9,795 nt of DNA from SZUA-521 sp041738285 (lineage in GTDB: Bacteria > Pseudomonadota > Gammaproteobacteria > Pseudomonadales > Azotimanducaceae): the NCBI GenBank assembly GCA_041738285.1, contig JBGSQB010000092.1, positions 1 through 9,795 on the forward strand, read 5' to 3'. The translations under genes and the position numbers were made by a program. Positions 1 through 6,587 of the stretch are shown in pieces (positions within the stretch are counted from its first letter, which is position 1; each line of letters begins with the position of its first letter). The notes beneath the pieces were generated by a model, which did no database searches, had not been told where the DNA came from, and was given only the letters and a program-made list of their open reading frames with translations.

Positions 1-2
1 CC

Positions 3-851
3 GGGGCCGGCACCGGAGCGGCGGCTGCGTTCCGCACCGACGGCGTCGTGTGCCTGCGCGGAGCGCTGTCGGACGCAACGATGGCACTGGCACTGGCGGC
101 TTGGCAGTGGAGCATGGCCAATCCCGGCCCCGGCGCCGCCAAGTTGCCGTCCAAGGGTTCCGGTACCTTTTATCAGGACCTTGCCAACCCGGCATCGTTT
201 GCTGCTTACGATGCGCTGCTGCGCGAACCCGTCATCGGTGCGATCCCGGCTGCGCTGTGGGGTAAACCGGACGTGTGGTACATGTACGAGCAGATCTTCC
301 AGAAATCCGGCGGCGTCACGCGACGCACGCCCTGGCACCAGGACACCCCTTATCTGCCGGTGCGCGGCGATGACCTCGCGGTGATGTGGATCTCCTTCGA
401 CGCGGTGTCGGCGGAGCAGTCGCTGGAGTTCGTGCGCGGCTCCCACCGGGGCACGTTGTACAACGGCTCCACCTTCGATCCCAACGACGACACTGCGCCG
501 ATCTACAAAGGCGATGTGCTGCCACGCCTGCCGGACATCGAAGCACAACGCGCGAACTGGCCGATCGTTTCCTGGGCCACGCAGCCCGGGGATGTCATCG
601 TGTTCCATCCGGGCGTGCTGCACGGTGGCGCCGCAACCGATACGTCGACTCAGCGCCGCACACTGTCACTGCGTTTTTTCGGCGCCGATGCGGTGGTGGC
701 CAAGCGGCCGGGCGCGGACATCGAGGTGAAGCATGAACGGGCTGTGACCAACGTGCATCCGCTCACCCGCATGCGCGCGCAAGGCGACGGCACGCCGTTC
801 CGCGATCCTTCGTTCCCGAAGATTCACCCGACTCCCGCCGCCGCAAGCTGA
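3..851 (+). CDS. Phytanoyl-CoA dioxygenase (PhyH) family protein, 5' partial
   Basis: This is a non-haem Fe(II)/2-oxoglutarate dioxygenase of the PhyH family, expected to be a cytosolic hydroxylase; its substrate is unknown. The reading frame is open to the left edge, and the residues before the first internal GTG (48) still look like PhyH N-terminus (FRTDGVVCLRGALSD). That GTG is therefore probably not the start, and a short N-terminus is missing. The iron-binding HxD is in WHQDTPY (His codon 336-338, Asp 342-344). The distal His is in the VLHGG stretch (621-623), and an Arg pair that could hold 2-oxoglutarate is at 654-659. About 280 residues are visible, close to the usual family length. 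The gene ends 12 bp from the stop of the convergent epimerase remnant. It is on the same strand as the second PhyH gene at 5643, but the two look only distantly alike. The family call is firm; the substrate is open. Confidence 0.88.
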   Translation, partial: GAGTGAAAAFRTDGVVCLRGALSDATMALALAAWQWSMANPGPGAAKLPSKGSGTFYQDLANPASFAAYDALLREPVIGAIPAALWGKPDVWYMYEQIFQKSGGVTRRTPWHQDTPYLPVRGDDLAVMWISFDAVSAEQSLEFVRGSHRGTLYNGSTFDPNDDTAPIYKGDVLPRLPDIEAQRANWPIVSWATQPGDVIVFHPGVLHGGAATDTSTQRRTLSLRFFGADAVVAKRPGADIEVKHERAVTNVHPLTRMRAQGDGTPFRDPSFPKIHPTPAAAS

Positions 852-863
852 CGAAGCTGCGCG

Positions 864-1280
864 TCACACCCCGAGGTCAGCGAGGATCGCGTCTTCAGTG
901 GCGAAGTCGTACTGGTCACGGTCGCGCCCCTTGGCGTCGTACCAGCGCCACGCATCCCGGTAGCCCGCCTCGGTGCCGAACCGGGGCTGCCAGCCAATGT
1001 CGCGCTGCGCCGCTTCGATGGACATGAACGCACTGCCGATCATGGCTTCGGCCCAATGCAGCGCCGCGCCACTTCCAACGGTACGTGAACTCCGCCCGCA
1101 CCCCCATCGCCCGCGCAATGAGAAGCGCGACTCTGACACCGCAGCCAACCGGCAGATCCAGATGCTTCCCGCCAGCACCAAAGGTCTTGATAATCGTGCT
1201 CTTCGCCGATCCGATTGCGAGTTGCACGCTTCGCGCCAATCGAGGTGGCCGGGTGCAGTCGGGGACAAGAGGTTGCTCAC
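864..1280 (-). pseudogene. Frameshifted remnant of an NAD-dependent epimerase/dehydratase (extended SDR), C-terminal part
   Basis: No single frame codes for a whole protein here. On the - strand, the frame ending in the TGA at 864-866 gives a typical SDR epimerase C-terminus: a stretch with RDIGWQPRFGTEAGY, then DAWRWYDAKG, ending in ILADLGV. At about 1075-1090 the family-like signal jumps to another frame. From about 1085 to 1200 that frame reads KTFGAGGKHLDLPVGCGVR and then ALLIARAMGVRAEFTY, like the segment of epimerases that precedes the C-terminal domain. Beyond about 1200 a weaker match (LLSPTAPGHLDWREACN) returns to the first frame. The NAD-binding N-terminal half is absent; its place is taken by the 5' region of the next gene. 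This is most simply a decayed gene with at least one frameshift and a lost 5' half. Assembly error could mimic the frameshift but not the missing half. The upstream boundary is approximate. Confidence 0.6.
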
Positions 1281-1397
1281 TTGATCGGATCCGTGCGTCA
1301 TGCGATTCGCGAACTCGACCGACTGCGGCGTGACAGCTCGTCGAGCCGAATCTGCTGTCGCGCCGAGCACCGCGTGCGCTTCGATGCACCGCGCGAA

Positions 1398-2645
1398 ATG
1401 CTTGTTCGGATGAGGGCGTCTCTCGAAAGAAATCTGACCGAGAACATCGTGCCGTTCTGGTATCCGAGTTCGATCGATCAATTGGACGGCGGTTATCGCA
1501 TCAATCACGACGTTGCAGGTCACTGGCAAGGTGCGGCGCCTAAGAGCTTGGTGGCGCAGGCGCGCACGTTATGGTTCTTTGCCCGGCTCCTCAACAGCCC
1601 GTACCGATCTACCGGGTACGAGGGCGCCGCGGCACACGGATTCGAATTTCTCGAACGTTGCTTCTGGGACACTCGGTCGGGAGGATTCCATTGGCGCGTC
1701 GACTCCCCGGGTGAGCTGCTCGATTGCGACAAGCATCTGTACGGCCAGTCGTTCGCTTTGTATGCACTCAGCGAATATGCGATCGCCGCCGGCGATGAGT
1801 CTGCCGCGCGGCGCGCCGACGAACTGTTCGATCTCATCGAACGCCACGCACGCGATCGCTCACACGGAGGTTATCGCGAGTTCTTACGTCGCGATTGGAG
1901 TGCACCTGAGCCACATGAGATCGGCTACCTCGGTAAACCCGCGAGCGTCAAGACCCTGAACACGCACCTGCACCTCCTCGAGGCGCTAACGCGCTACAAC
2001 GACCTGCGCCCGGATGCTCGGGTGCATGACGCGCTGAACGAGTTGGTGTGGGTGTTGGGAAACACCGTCGTGCGCAAACGATACGGCGCTTGTACCGATC
2101 GCCACGAAGAGGATTGGAGCGTGCCCGAATCGGACGGCCGCCCTCGCGTCGTGTATGGGCACGATTTGGAGACGGTCTGGTTTCTGATCGAAGCAAGCGC
2201 CGGACTGGCACTGCCATCAGCGCTGCAGGTCGATTTGTACGAGACGCTCTTCTTCAACGCGTGGCGCTACGGTTACGACCACGCGCGCGGCGGCTTCTAC
2301 TTGGGCGGAGATCTGGGACGCTTCGCCTCCGACCGGCAGAAGGTCTGGTGGGTGCAGGCCGAGGCACTCGTATGCGCATTGCACCTCTATACGCTCACCC
2401 GCCGAAAGGTCTATTTCGACGTCTTCGCCAAGACGCTCGAGTGGGTCACCGTCTACCAGACCGACTGGCAACGGGGTGAGTGGTACCTGCGCACCGACCG
2501 CGCCGGAGTCGGCTCTGGTGAAAAGGCCCATGAACGGGCGGGGACCTGGAAGTGCAGCTATCACAATGGTCGCGCCATGCTAAAAGGTATCGAACTGGTC
2601 GACCGGCTCATTGCGGATACTCCGGGTCAGAGTCACTGGATCTAG
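1398..2645 (+). CDS. N-acylglucosamine 2-epimerase (AGE) family protein, cellobiose 2-epimerase-like
   Basis: This is a predicted cytosolic (alpha/alpha)6-barrel sugar epimerase or isomerase. From the chosen ATG it is 415 residues, the usual length for AGE and cellobiose/mannose-isomerase relatives. Family blocks appear in order: FWYPSSIDQLDGGY near the N-terminus, RTLWFFARL (about 56-64), KHLYGQSFALYALSEYA (112-128), NTHLHLLEA (188-196), GHDLETVW (254-261), KVWWVQAEA (315-323) and WKCSYHNGR (384-392). The His residues in NTHLH, GHD and SYHN (near 190, 255 and 389) match the catalytic and substrate His set known for cellobiose 2-epimerases. The frame stays open upstream to 1215, but that stretch overlaps the epimerase remnant and does not look like the family. 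The ATG at 1398 starts just before the conserved N-terminus, though it lacks a strong ribosome binding site; GTG 1374 and ATG 1410 are alternatives. The exact sugar substrate is unknown. The NTF2-like gene begins 80 bp downstream and may be co-transcribed. Confidence 0.88.
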   Translation: MLVRMRASLERNLTENIVPFWYPSSIDQLDGGYRINHDVAGHWQGAAPKSLVAQARTLWFFARLLNSPYRSTGYEGAAAHGFEFLERCFWDTRSGGFHWRVDSPGELLDCDKHLYGQSFALYALSEYAIAAGDESAARRADELFDLIERHARDRSHGGYREFLRRDWSAPEPHEIGYLGKPASVKTLNTHLHLLEALTRYNDLRPDARVHDALNELVWVLGNTVVRKRYGACTDRHEEDWSVPESDGRPRVVYGHDLETVWFLIEASAGLALPSALQVDLYETLFFNAWRYGYDHARGGFYLGGDLGRFASDRQKVWWVQAEALVCALHLYTLTRRKVYFDVFAKTLEWVTVYQTDWQRGEWYLRTDRAGVGSGEKAHERAGTWKCSYHNGRAMLKGIELVDRLIADTPGQSHWI

Positions 2646-2713
2646 GGGCAACGGGGCGCGGCGCCCGCTGCTATGTCCATGCCGGACTATGAGATACGCT
2701 CGTTGATCCGAAT

Positions 2714-2719
2714 GGAGGA
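2714..2719 (+). promoter_or_regulatory. Ribosome binding site of the NTF2-like gene
   Basis: GGAGGA lies six bases before the ATG at 2726. It supports both that start and an independent translation signal for this small gene. Confidence 0.75.
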
Positions 2720-2725
2720 ATTCTG

Positions 2726-3112
2726 ATGCCGAGCTACCTTCAGGATCTCGACGACGTGCGCAACGTCATTCAGCTCTACATAGACGGTTCAAACGGCGAC
2801 GTTGCCAAGCTGAAGCAGGCGTTTCACCCCGATGCCCGCATGATGGGCCACATCGGGGCAATGGATACGTACATTCCGATCACCGGATTCTTCGACATGG
2901 TCAAGGCAACGCCGGGGATGGCAGGCCCGAACTACCAGGCGATCATTCAATCGATCGACATCACTGGCGACGCTGGCGTCGCGGTACTGGCTGAAACCGA
3001 TTATCTCGGCTGCGACTTCGTCGACTATTTCTCGGTGGCGCGCATCGACGGCCGATGGATGATCACCAACAAGACGTATGCACACACCGGTGGTGAACCA
3101 CCGAAACGATAG
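2726..3112 (+). CDS. NTF2-like protein, putative lumazine-binding (SnoaL-like) family
   Basis: This is a 128-residue single-domain protein with the look of the NTF2-fold 'putative lumazine-binding' group (Pfam Lumazine_bd_2 type). It opens with an alpha-helical region (DLDDVRNVIQLYIDGSNGD), followed by FHPDA at 33-37, a helix with FFDMV, and the terminal strand pair DYFSVARIDGRWMITNKTY at about 100-118, which is the family hallmark. No signal peptide is seen. Members are small cone-shaped pocket proteins. Some NTF2 relatives are isomerases, cyclases or hydrolases, but for this subgroup the function is mostly unknown, and I see no residue set that proves catalysis. The gene follows the AGE gene by 80 bp and is convergent with the P450, with only 32 bp between their stops. 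It may serve the oxidative cluster or simply be its neighbour. Confidence 0.8.
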   Translation: MPSYLQDLDDVRNVIQLYIDGSNGDVAKLKQAFHPDARMMGHIGAMDTYIPITGFFDMVKATPGMAGPNYQAIIQSIDITGDAGVAVLAETDYLGCDFVDYFSVARIDGRWMITNKTYAHTGGEPPKR

Positions 3113-3144
3113 TCCAGCGTGCGGCCGGCAATGCGCCATCGCGA

Positions 3145-4449
3145 CTAACCCGCTGCTGCGCCAGTGCGGATCCGGTCGAAGGCGAGTTCGAGGCCGGTCA
3201 TGCCATGCAACAAGGCATTGGCTGCGAACTCGGGTTGCTGCGCGCCGGGGCTCAATCTGAAACCCTGCATGCGCTGAACGATCACTTTGAACGCCCCATT
3301 CATTTCGCGGCGGGATAGCGCGGCACCCAGGCAATGGTGCACCCCTTTGCCGAACGCGACATGATCGCGCAGGTTGGTGCGGCGGATGTTGAATGTCAGC
3401 GGATCATCGAATTGCGCCGCGTCCTGGTTCGCTGCACCGAAACGCGCAAAGCACACGGCATTCGCCGGTATGGTGACGCCGCCGATCGCAACGTCCCGGG
3501 TGGTGCGGCGAAACATGTTCGCCGACGGGCTGGTGATGCGCAGAATCTCTTCCACGAGCGCATGAATGTTCTCGGCGCTGGGATCGCGACGCACGATGTC
3601 GTATTGCTCGGGATTTTCGATGAGCAGCCACATGCCCTCGGTCAGGGCCGATGACGTGGTTTCGTTGCCGGCCACCAGAATCTGCGACAGCATCGACAGG
3701 CATTCGGCATTGTTGAGCGGCTTCTCACCATCGATGCTGGCGTTGACCACCTTCGAGAGGATGTCGTCTTCGGGGTGTTTGCGCCGCTCCTCCATCTTTT
3801 CCACGAAGTAAGACTGGAATTCGATGATGTCGCGGGCCGCCTGCATCAGACCGGCTTTGTCGAGCTGCTGCGACAGGTTGCCGATGAAGGCGCCCGTCCA
3901 TTTTCGCAAGAGCGGCAGATCGCTGATCGGCGCGCCAATTTGCGAGGCGATAATGGTCAACGGCAACGGCACCCCGAAGGCGCCGAGAAATTCGCAGCGG
4001 CCCTCCTCGATGAACCGATCGATCAGTGCATGGGATGTCTGCTCGATGAACGGCTCCAGGCGCTTCAGATTCGCAGGCGAAAAGGCGCTATCCACGAATT
4101 TCCGGTAGCGCCGCTGCAGCGGCGGATCCTGGGTGAGCATGGTCGATACGTTAGGGTAGCCTTGACTGACGATGGCCGCGATGTCCGGATCTGCGCTGGC
4201 GAGCGATCCGGTGCCCATGCCCGGCATCACGCTGGAAAACGTCTCGTGATCACTCGCCATGGCCACCACGTCGGCATATCGGGAGACGAAGTAGATGCCG
4301 CTCATCGGATCCTGGTAAACAGGCGCCTCGCGGTGCAACCGCTGGTTCATCCCATAGGGACATTTCAGCAGTGCCGGATGCATGGGGCTGAATGCGCCCA
4401 GCGGGCAGGTCTGTGCGAACGCCACCATCTCTGAGTCCGTCTCCGCCAT
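3145..4449 (-). CDS. Cytochrome P450, bacterial soluble class
   Basis: This is a 434-residue soluble haem-thiolate monooxygenase with no membrane anchor. The I-helix oxygen-activation motif AGNETTS is at about 260-266. The K-helix ExxR (EILR) is at 301-304. The haem loop FGKGVHHCLG is at 366-375 with the ligand Cys373. The N-terminus (CPLGAFSPMHPALLKCPYG, then REAPVY) fits bacterial P450s. The C-helix motif, usually DPPxHxxxR, reads DPPLQRRYR, so the His is replaced by Gln while the Arg is kept. The frame extends upstream to 4800, but that part is antisense to the LLM gene. The start at 4449 has AGGGAG six bases upstream. The gene diverges from the LLM-PhyH-BVMO operon and probably acts on the same substrate. 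No ferredoxin or reductase gene lies in the window. The substrate and CYP family cannot be assigned by eye. Confidence 0.95.
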   Translation of the reverse strand: MAETDSEMVAFAQTCPLGAFSPMHPALLKCPYGMNQRLHREAPVYQDPMSGIYFVSRYADVVAMASDHETFSSVMPGMGTGSLASADPDIAAIVSQGYPNVSTMLTQDPPLQRRYRKFVDSAFSPANLKRLEPFIEQTSHALIDRFIEEGRCEFLGAFGVPLPLTIIASQIGAPISDLPLLRKWTGAFIGNLSQQLDKAGLMQAARDIIEFQSYFVEKMEERRKHPEDDILSKVVNASIDGEKPLNNAECLSMLSQILVAGNETTSSALTEGMWLLIENPEQYDIVRRDPSAENIHALVEEILRITSPSANMFRRTTRDVAIGGVTIPANAVCFARFGAANQDAAQFDDPLTFNIRRTNLRDHVAFGKGVHHCLGAALSRREMNGAFKVIVQRMQGFRLSPGAQQPEFAANALLHGMTGLELAFDRIRTGAAAG

Positions 4450-4455
4450 TACATA

Positions 4456-4461
4456 CTCCCT
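4456..4461 (-). promoter_or_regulatory. Ribosome binding site fixing the P450 start
   Basis: On the - strand, AGGGAG lies six bases before the ATG at 4449-4447. It decides this start over the much longer open frame that runs antisense through the LLM gene. Confidence 0.75.
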
Positions 4462-4515
4462 GCTGACGCGGCTCTGGATCGCCAAGCCTGCGGTGTCGTG
4501 CCCCGAAAATCTACT

Positions 4516-4539
4516 CCTGCCCGGAAGCAGGTATCCTGC
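4516..4539. repeat. Alternating inverted repeat, candidate operator
   Basis: The sequence reads cctgc, six bases, gcagg, tat, cctgc. The central gcagg is the reverse complement of both flanking cctgc copies, so two overlapping dyads share one arm. It sits about 30 bases before the LLM start and 67 before the P450 start. It could be an operator or a small hairpin in the LLM leader. The arms are only five bases, so chance is possible. Confidence 0.35.
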
Positions 4540-4560
4540 AGGGCGTACTTCAAAGACAAC

Positions 4561-4566
4561 GGAGGA
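4561..4566 (+). promoter_or_regulatory. Ribosome binding site fixing the LLM oxidoreductase start
   Basis: GGAGGA lies immediately before the ATG at 4571 (four bases between). It decides this start over the upstream open frame, which runs antisense through the P450 5' end and resembles no LLM sequence. Confidence 0.8.
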
Positions 4567-4570
4567 AGTG

Positions 4571-5605
4571 ATGCTCAAAGCAGCCATCGCGGTCGGTGGA
4601 TATGCCCGCTCGAATGCGCGCGCCATCGTGGATCTGGTGCAGGAGGCGGAGCAGCTGGGCGTGGACAGCGTGTGGTCCGCGGAAGCGTGGGGTTCGGACG
4701 CGGTGACATCGCTTGCGTTTCTCGCCGGCCTGACCAAGACGATCAAGCTCGGCACCGGCATCATGCAGATCAGCGCGCGCACACCCTCCATGACCGCCAT
4801 GACCGCGCTGTCCCTGAACGATCTGTCCGAAGGCCGCTTTCTGCTGGGCCTCGGCGTGAGCGGACCGCAGGTGGTCGAGGGATTGCACGGCGTCGCCTAC
4901 GCGCAGCCACTGGGCCGATTGCGTGAGACGGTGGACATTCTGCGTCTGGCGTTCTCCGGCAAGAAGCTCGATTACCATGGCAGCCACTATGAGCTGCCGC
5001 GGCCGGGTGGCGAGGGCAAGGCGCTGCGCCTGGACCATCCGCCCGCAAACATTCCGATCTATCTCGCGACGCTCGCACCGATGTCCCTGGAGTACACCGG
5101 TGCCGCGGCCGACGGCTGGCTGGGCACCTCGTTCTCCCCCGACCATGCCGACGCCCACTTGGCCTACATCCGCCGCGGCGCCGAGAAGGCCGGCCGTAAA
5201 CTCTCCGACATCTTTCTCAACGCCGCTTGCACGGTCGCAATTGGCGAGAATGTGGAGCAGATGATCGATGGAATGCGCGGCGGTGTGGCCTTTCAGATGG
5301 GCGCCATGGGCAGCGCCAAAACCAACTTCTACAACGATGCATTCAAACGGGCGGGCTACACGGACGATGCGCTGGCCATTCAGCAACTGTGGATCCAAGG
5401 CAAGCGCGAAGAGGCCGCCCAGCGCGTCCCGGATGCCATGGTCACCGAGTTCGGCGCCATCGGCACCCCGGCTATGGTGAAGGCACGGCTTAAGCGCTAC
5501 AAAGATGCCGGTATCAACGGGCTCACGCTGCGCATCGACGCCCCGGGCAACGCGCGGATGGACGTGCTGGCGCAAACCATGGACCTCATCAAAGCGGTCG
5601 GCTAA
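4571..5605 (+). CDS. LLM class flavin/F420-dependent oxidoreductase, Rv3520c-like
   Basis: This is a 344-residue luciferase-like TIM-barrel oxidoreductase, predicted cytosolic. Family blocks include VWSAEAWGSDAVT at about 34-46, GTGIMQISARTP at 61-72, EGRFLLGLGVSGPQVVEG at 87-104 and ADGWLGTSFSP at 180-190. The GIMQI-ART-P and GVSGPQVVEG patterns are those I associate with the mycobacterial Rv3520c subgroup, annotated as F420-dependent. Such enzymes commonly move a hydride between cofactor and an alcohol, ketone or enone. Whether this one uses F420 or FMN cannot be read directly. It is first in a probable operon with the PhyH dioxygenase (37-bp gap) and the BVMO, and diverges from the P450. 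That position suggests alcohol/ketone interconversion before Baeyer-Villiger oxidation. The family call is firm; cofactor and substrate are inferred. Confidence 0.92.
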   Translation: MLKAAIAVGGYARSNARAIVDLVQEAEQLGVDSVWSAEAWGSDAVTSLAFLAGLTKTIKLGTGIMQISARTPSMTAMTALSLNDLSEGRFLLGLGVSGPQVVEGLHGVAYAQPLGRLRETVDILRLAFSGKKLDYHGSHYELPRPGGEGKALRLDHPPANIPIYLATLAPMSLEYTGAAADGWLGTSFSPDHADAHLAYIRRGAEKAGRKLSDIFLNAACTVAIGENVEQMIDGMRGGVAFQMGAMGSAKTNFYNDAFKRAGYTDDALAIQQLWIQGKREEAAQRVPDAMVTEFGAIGTPAMVKARLKRYKDAGINGLTLRIDAPGNARMDVLAQTMDLIKAVG

Positions 5606-5642
5606 CTTTGGCAGGCCTCAGCGCAGCACTTCGGGGGAACTC

Positions 5643-6566
5643 ATGGCACTGCAGACACTGAAGAGCGACGCATCCGAAGCCGCAATTCTCGCGGCGATGG
5701 CCCGCGACGGCGCCTGCATCATCGCCGACGTGGCCGATGCGGCGACGGTCCGACAGATGATCAACGAGGTGACCCCGTTCATCGAGCGCACCCCTTTTGG
5801 CGCTGACGATTTCACGGGTCGCAATACGCAACGCACGGGTGCGCTGGTGGCGCGCACCCCCACCTGCCGCCAGCTGGTGCTGAATGCCACCGTGCTCGGC
5901 GCGGCGCGTGCGTTTCTGAAGCCGTGGGCGGACAAGATCATCCTGCATCTCACCCAGACCATCTATATACATCCCGGCCAGGGTGCACAGGTGCTGCATC
6001 GCGACCGACTCGCATGGGGCACCGTGCTGCCGTTGTCCATCGAGCCGCAGTTCAACACCATCTGGGCGCTCACCGATTTCACCGCCGCCAACGGCGCAAC
6101 CCGCGTGGTACCGGGCAGCCACACCTGGCCCTGGGATCGCAAAGCCACACCGGATCAGGTGGTGCAGGCGCAGATGAGTGCGGGCTCGGTGTTGCTGTAC
6201 AGCGGCACGGTGCTGCATTCCGGTGGCAAGAATCAGTCGGATGTCTCGCGCCTCGGCCTCAACATCACCTATTGCCTGGGCTGGTTGCGACAGGAAGAGA
6301 ATCAGTATCTGTCCTGCCCACCACACATCGCGCGCCACCTGGACCCCGAGTTGCAGGAACTGCTGGGCTACACCCAGGGCAACTATGCGCTGGGCTACTA
6401 CTCGGATCCGGAGGCAACCGAACCAGGCCGCGACATCATCCCACCTGAGTTCGCGCTGGGTCGCAAGCCGCGCGAGGGCCAAGGCTTCTCGCTGTCGGAG
6501 GCCACCGACACTGGCATCACCTTCGAGCAGATGCGCGACACGGTGCCGCTGGGCGAGGATGTATAG
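5643..6566 (+). CDS. Phytanoyl-CoA dioxygenase (PhyH) family protein
   Basis: This is a complete 307-residue Fe(II)/2-oxoglutarate dioxygenase, expected to hydroxylate an organic substrate in the cytosol using O2 and 2-oxoglutarate. The iron triad is His119-Arg-Asp121 in LHRDRLAWG and His192 in TVLHSGG. Arg203 in VSRLGLNITY is the likely 2-oxoglutarate anchor. ATRVVPGSHTWPWD at about 152-165 is the usual PhyH loop, and the tail has QGNYALGYY. The frame is open further upstream, but only as a shadow of the LLM gene. The ATG at 5643 has a gggggaa ribosome site just before it. The gene lies 37 bp after the LLM gene and 21 bp before the BVMO, so co-transcription is likely. It differs clearly from the PhyH gene at the left edge (HRD rather than HQD, longer C-terminal tail), suggesting a different step or substrate rather than a recent duplicate. 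Confidence 0.92.
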   Translation: MALQTLKSDASEAAILAAMARDGACIIADVADAATVRQMINEVTPFIERTPFGADDFTGRNTQRTGALVARTPTCRQLVLNATVLGAARAFLKPWADKIILHLTQTIYIHPGQGAQVLHRDRLAWGTVLPLSIEPQFNTIWALTDFTAANGATRVVPGSHTWPWDRKATPDQVVQAQMSAGSVLLYSGTVLHSGGKNQSDVSRLGLNITYCLGWLRQEENQYLSCPPHIARHLDPELQELLGYTQGNYALGYYSDPEATEPGRDIIPPEFALGRKPREGQGFSLSEATDTGITFEQMRDTVPLGEDV

Positions 6567-6573
6567 CCCCGAA

Positions 6574-6579
6574 AAGGAG
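6574..6579 (+). promoter_or_regulatory. Ribosome binding site of the BVMO gene
   Basis: AAGGAG lies in the 21-bp gap between the PhyH stop and the BVMO ATG, eight bases before the start at 6588. It supports this start and tight operon coupling. Confidence 0.75.
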
Positions 6580-6587
6580 ATCAATCG

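Larger units (their letters stand above)
4450..4570. promoter_or_regulatory. Divergent control region between the P450 and the LLM operon
   Basis: This 121-bp stretch separates the starts of two opposite genes and must hold both 5' untranslated regions and, most likely, both promoters. I could not find a convincing sigma70 -35/-10 pair in either direction. The notable element is a dyad at 4516-4539. A shared region of this kind would allow one regulator to control the P450 and the operon together; no regulator gene is in the window. Confidence 0.55.

Noticed and set aside
1215..1397. Upstream in-frame extension of the AGE gene to 1215
   Set aside because: The translated extension has no AGE family character, overlaps the epimerase remnant, and begins well before the normal family N-terminus.
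2654..2666. GC-rich hairpin gggcg-cgg-cgccc just after the AGE stop, possible terminator
   Set aside because: The stem is only five pairs and no T-run follows on the + strand. A short perfect repeat is easily met by chance at this GC content.
3775..4434. 219-codon open frame on the + strand opposite the P450
   Set aside because: It is a shadow of the P450 gene, whose motifs are all in the other strand's frame.
4450..4800. Upstream in-frame extension of the P450
   Set aside because: It runs antisense through the LLM start, and the ATG at 4449 has its own ribosome binding site and a normal P450 N-terminus.
4550..5575. 341-codon open frame on the - strand opposite the LLM gene
   Set aside because: It is a shadow of the LLM gene, with low-complexity composition and no family motif.
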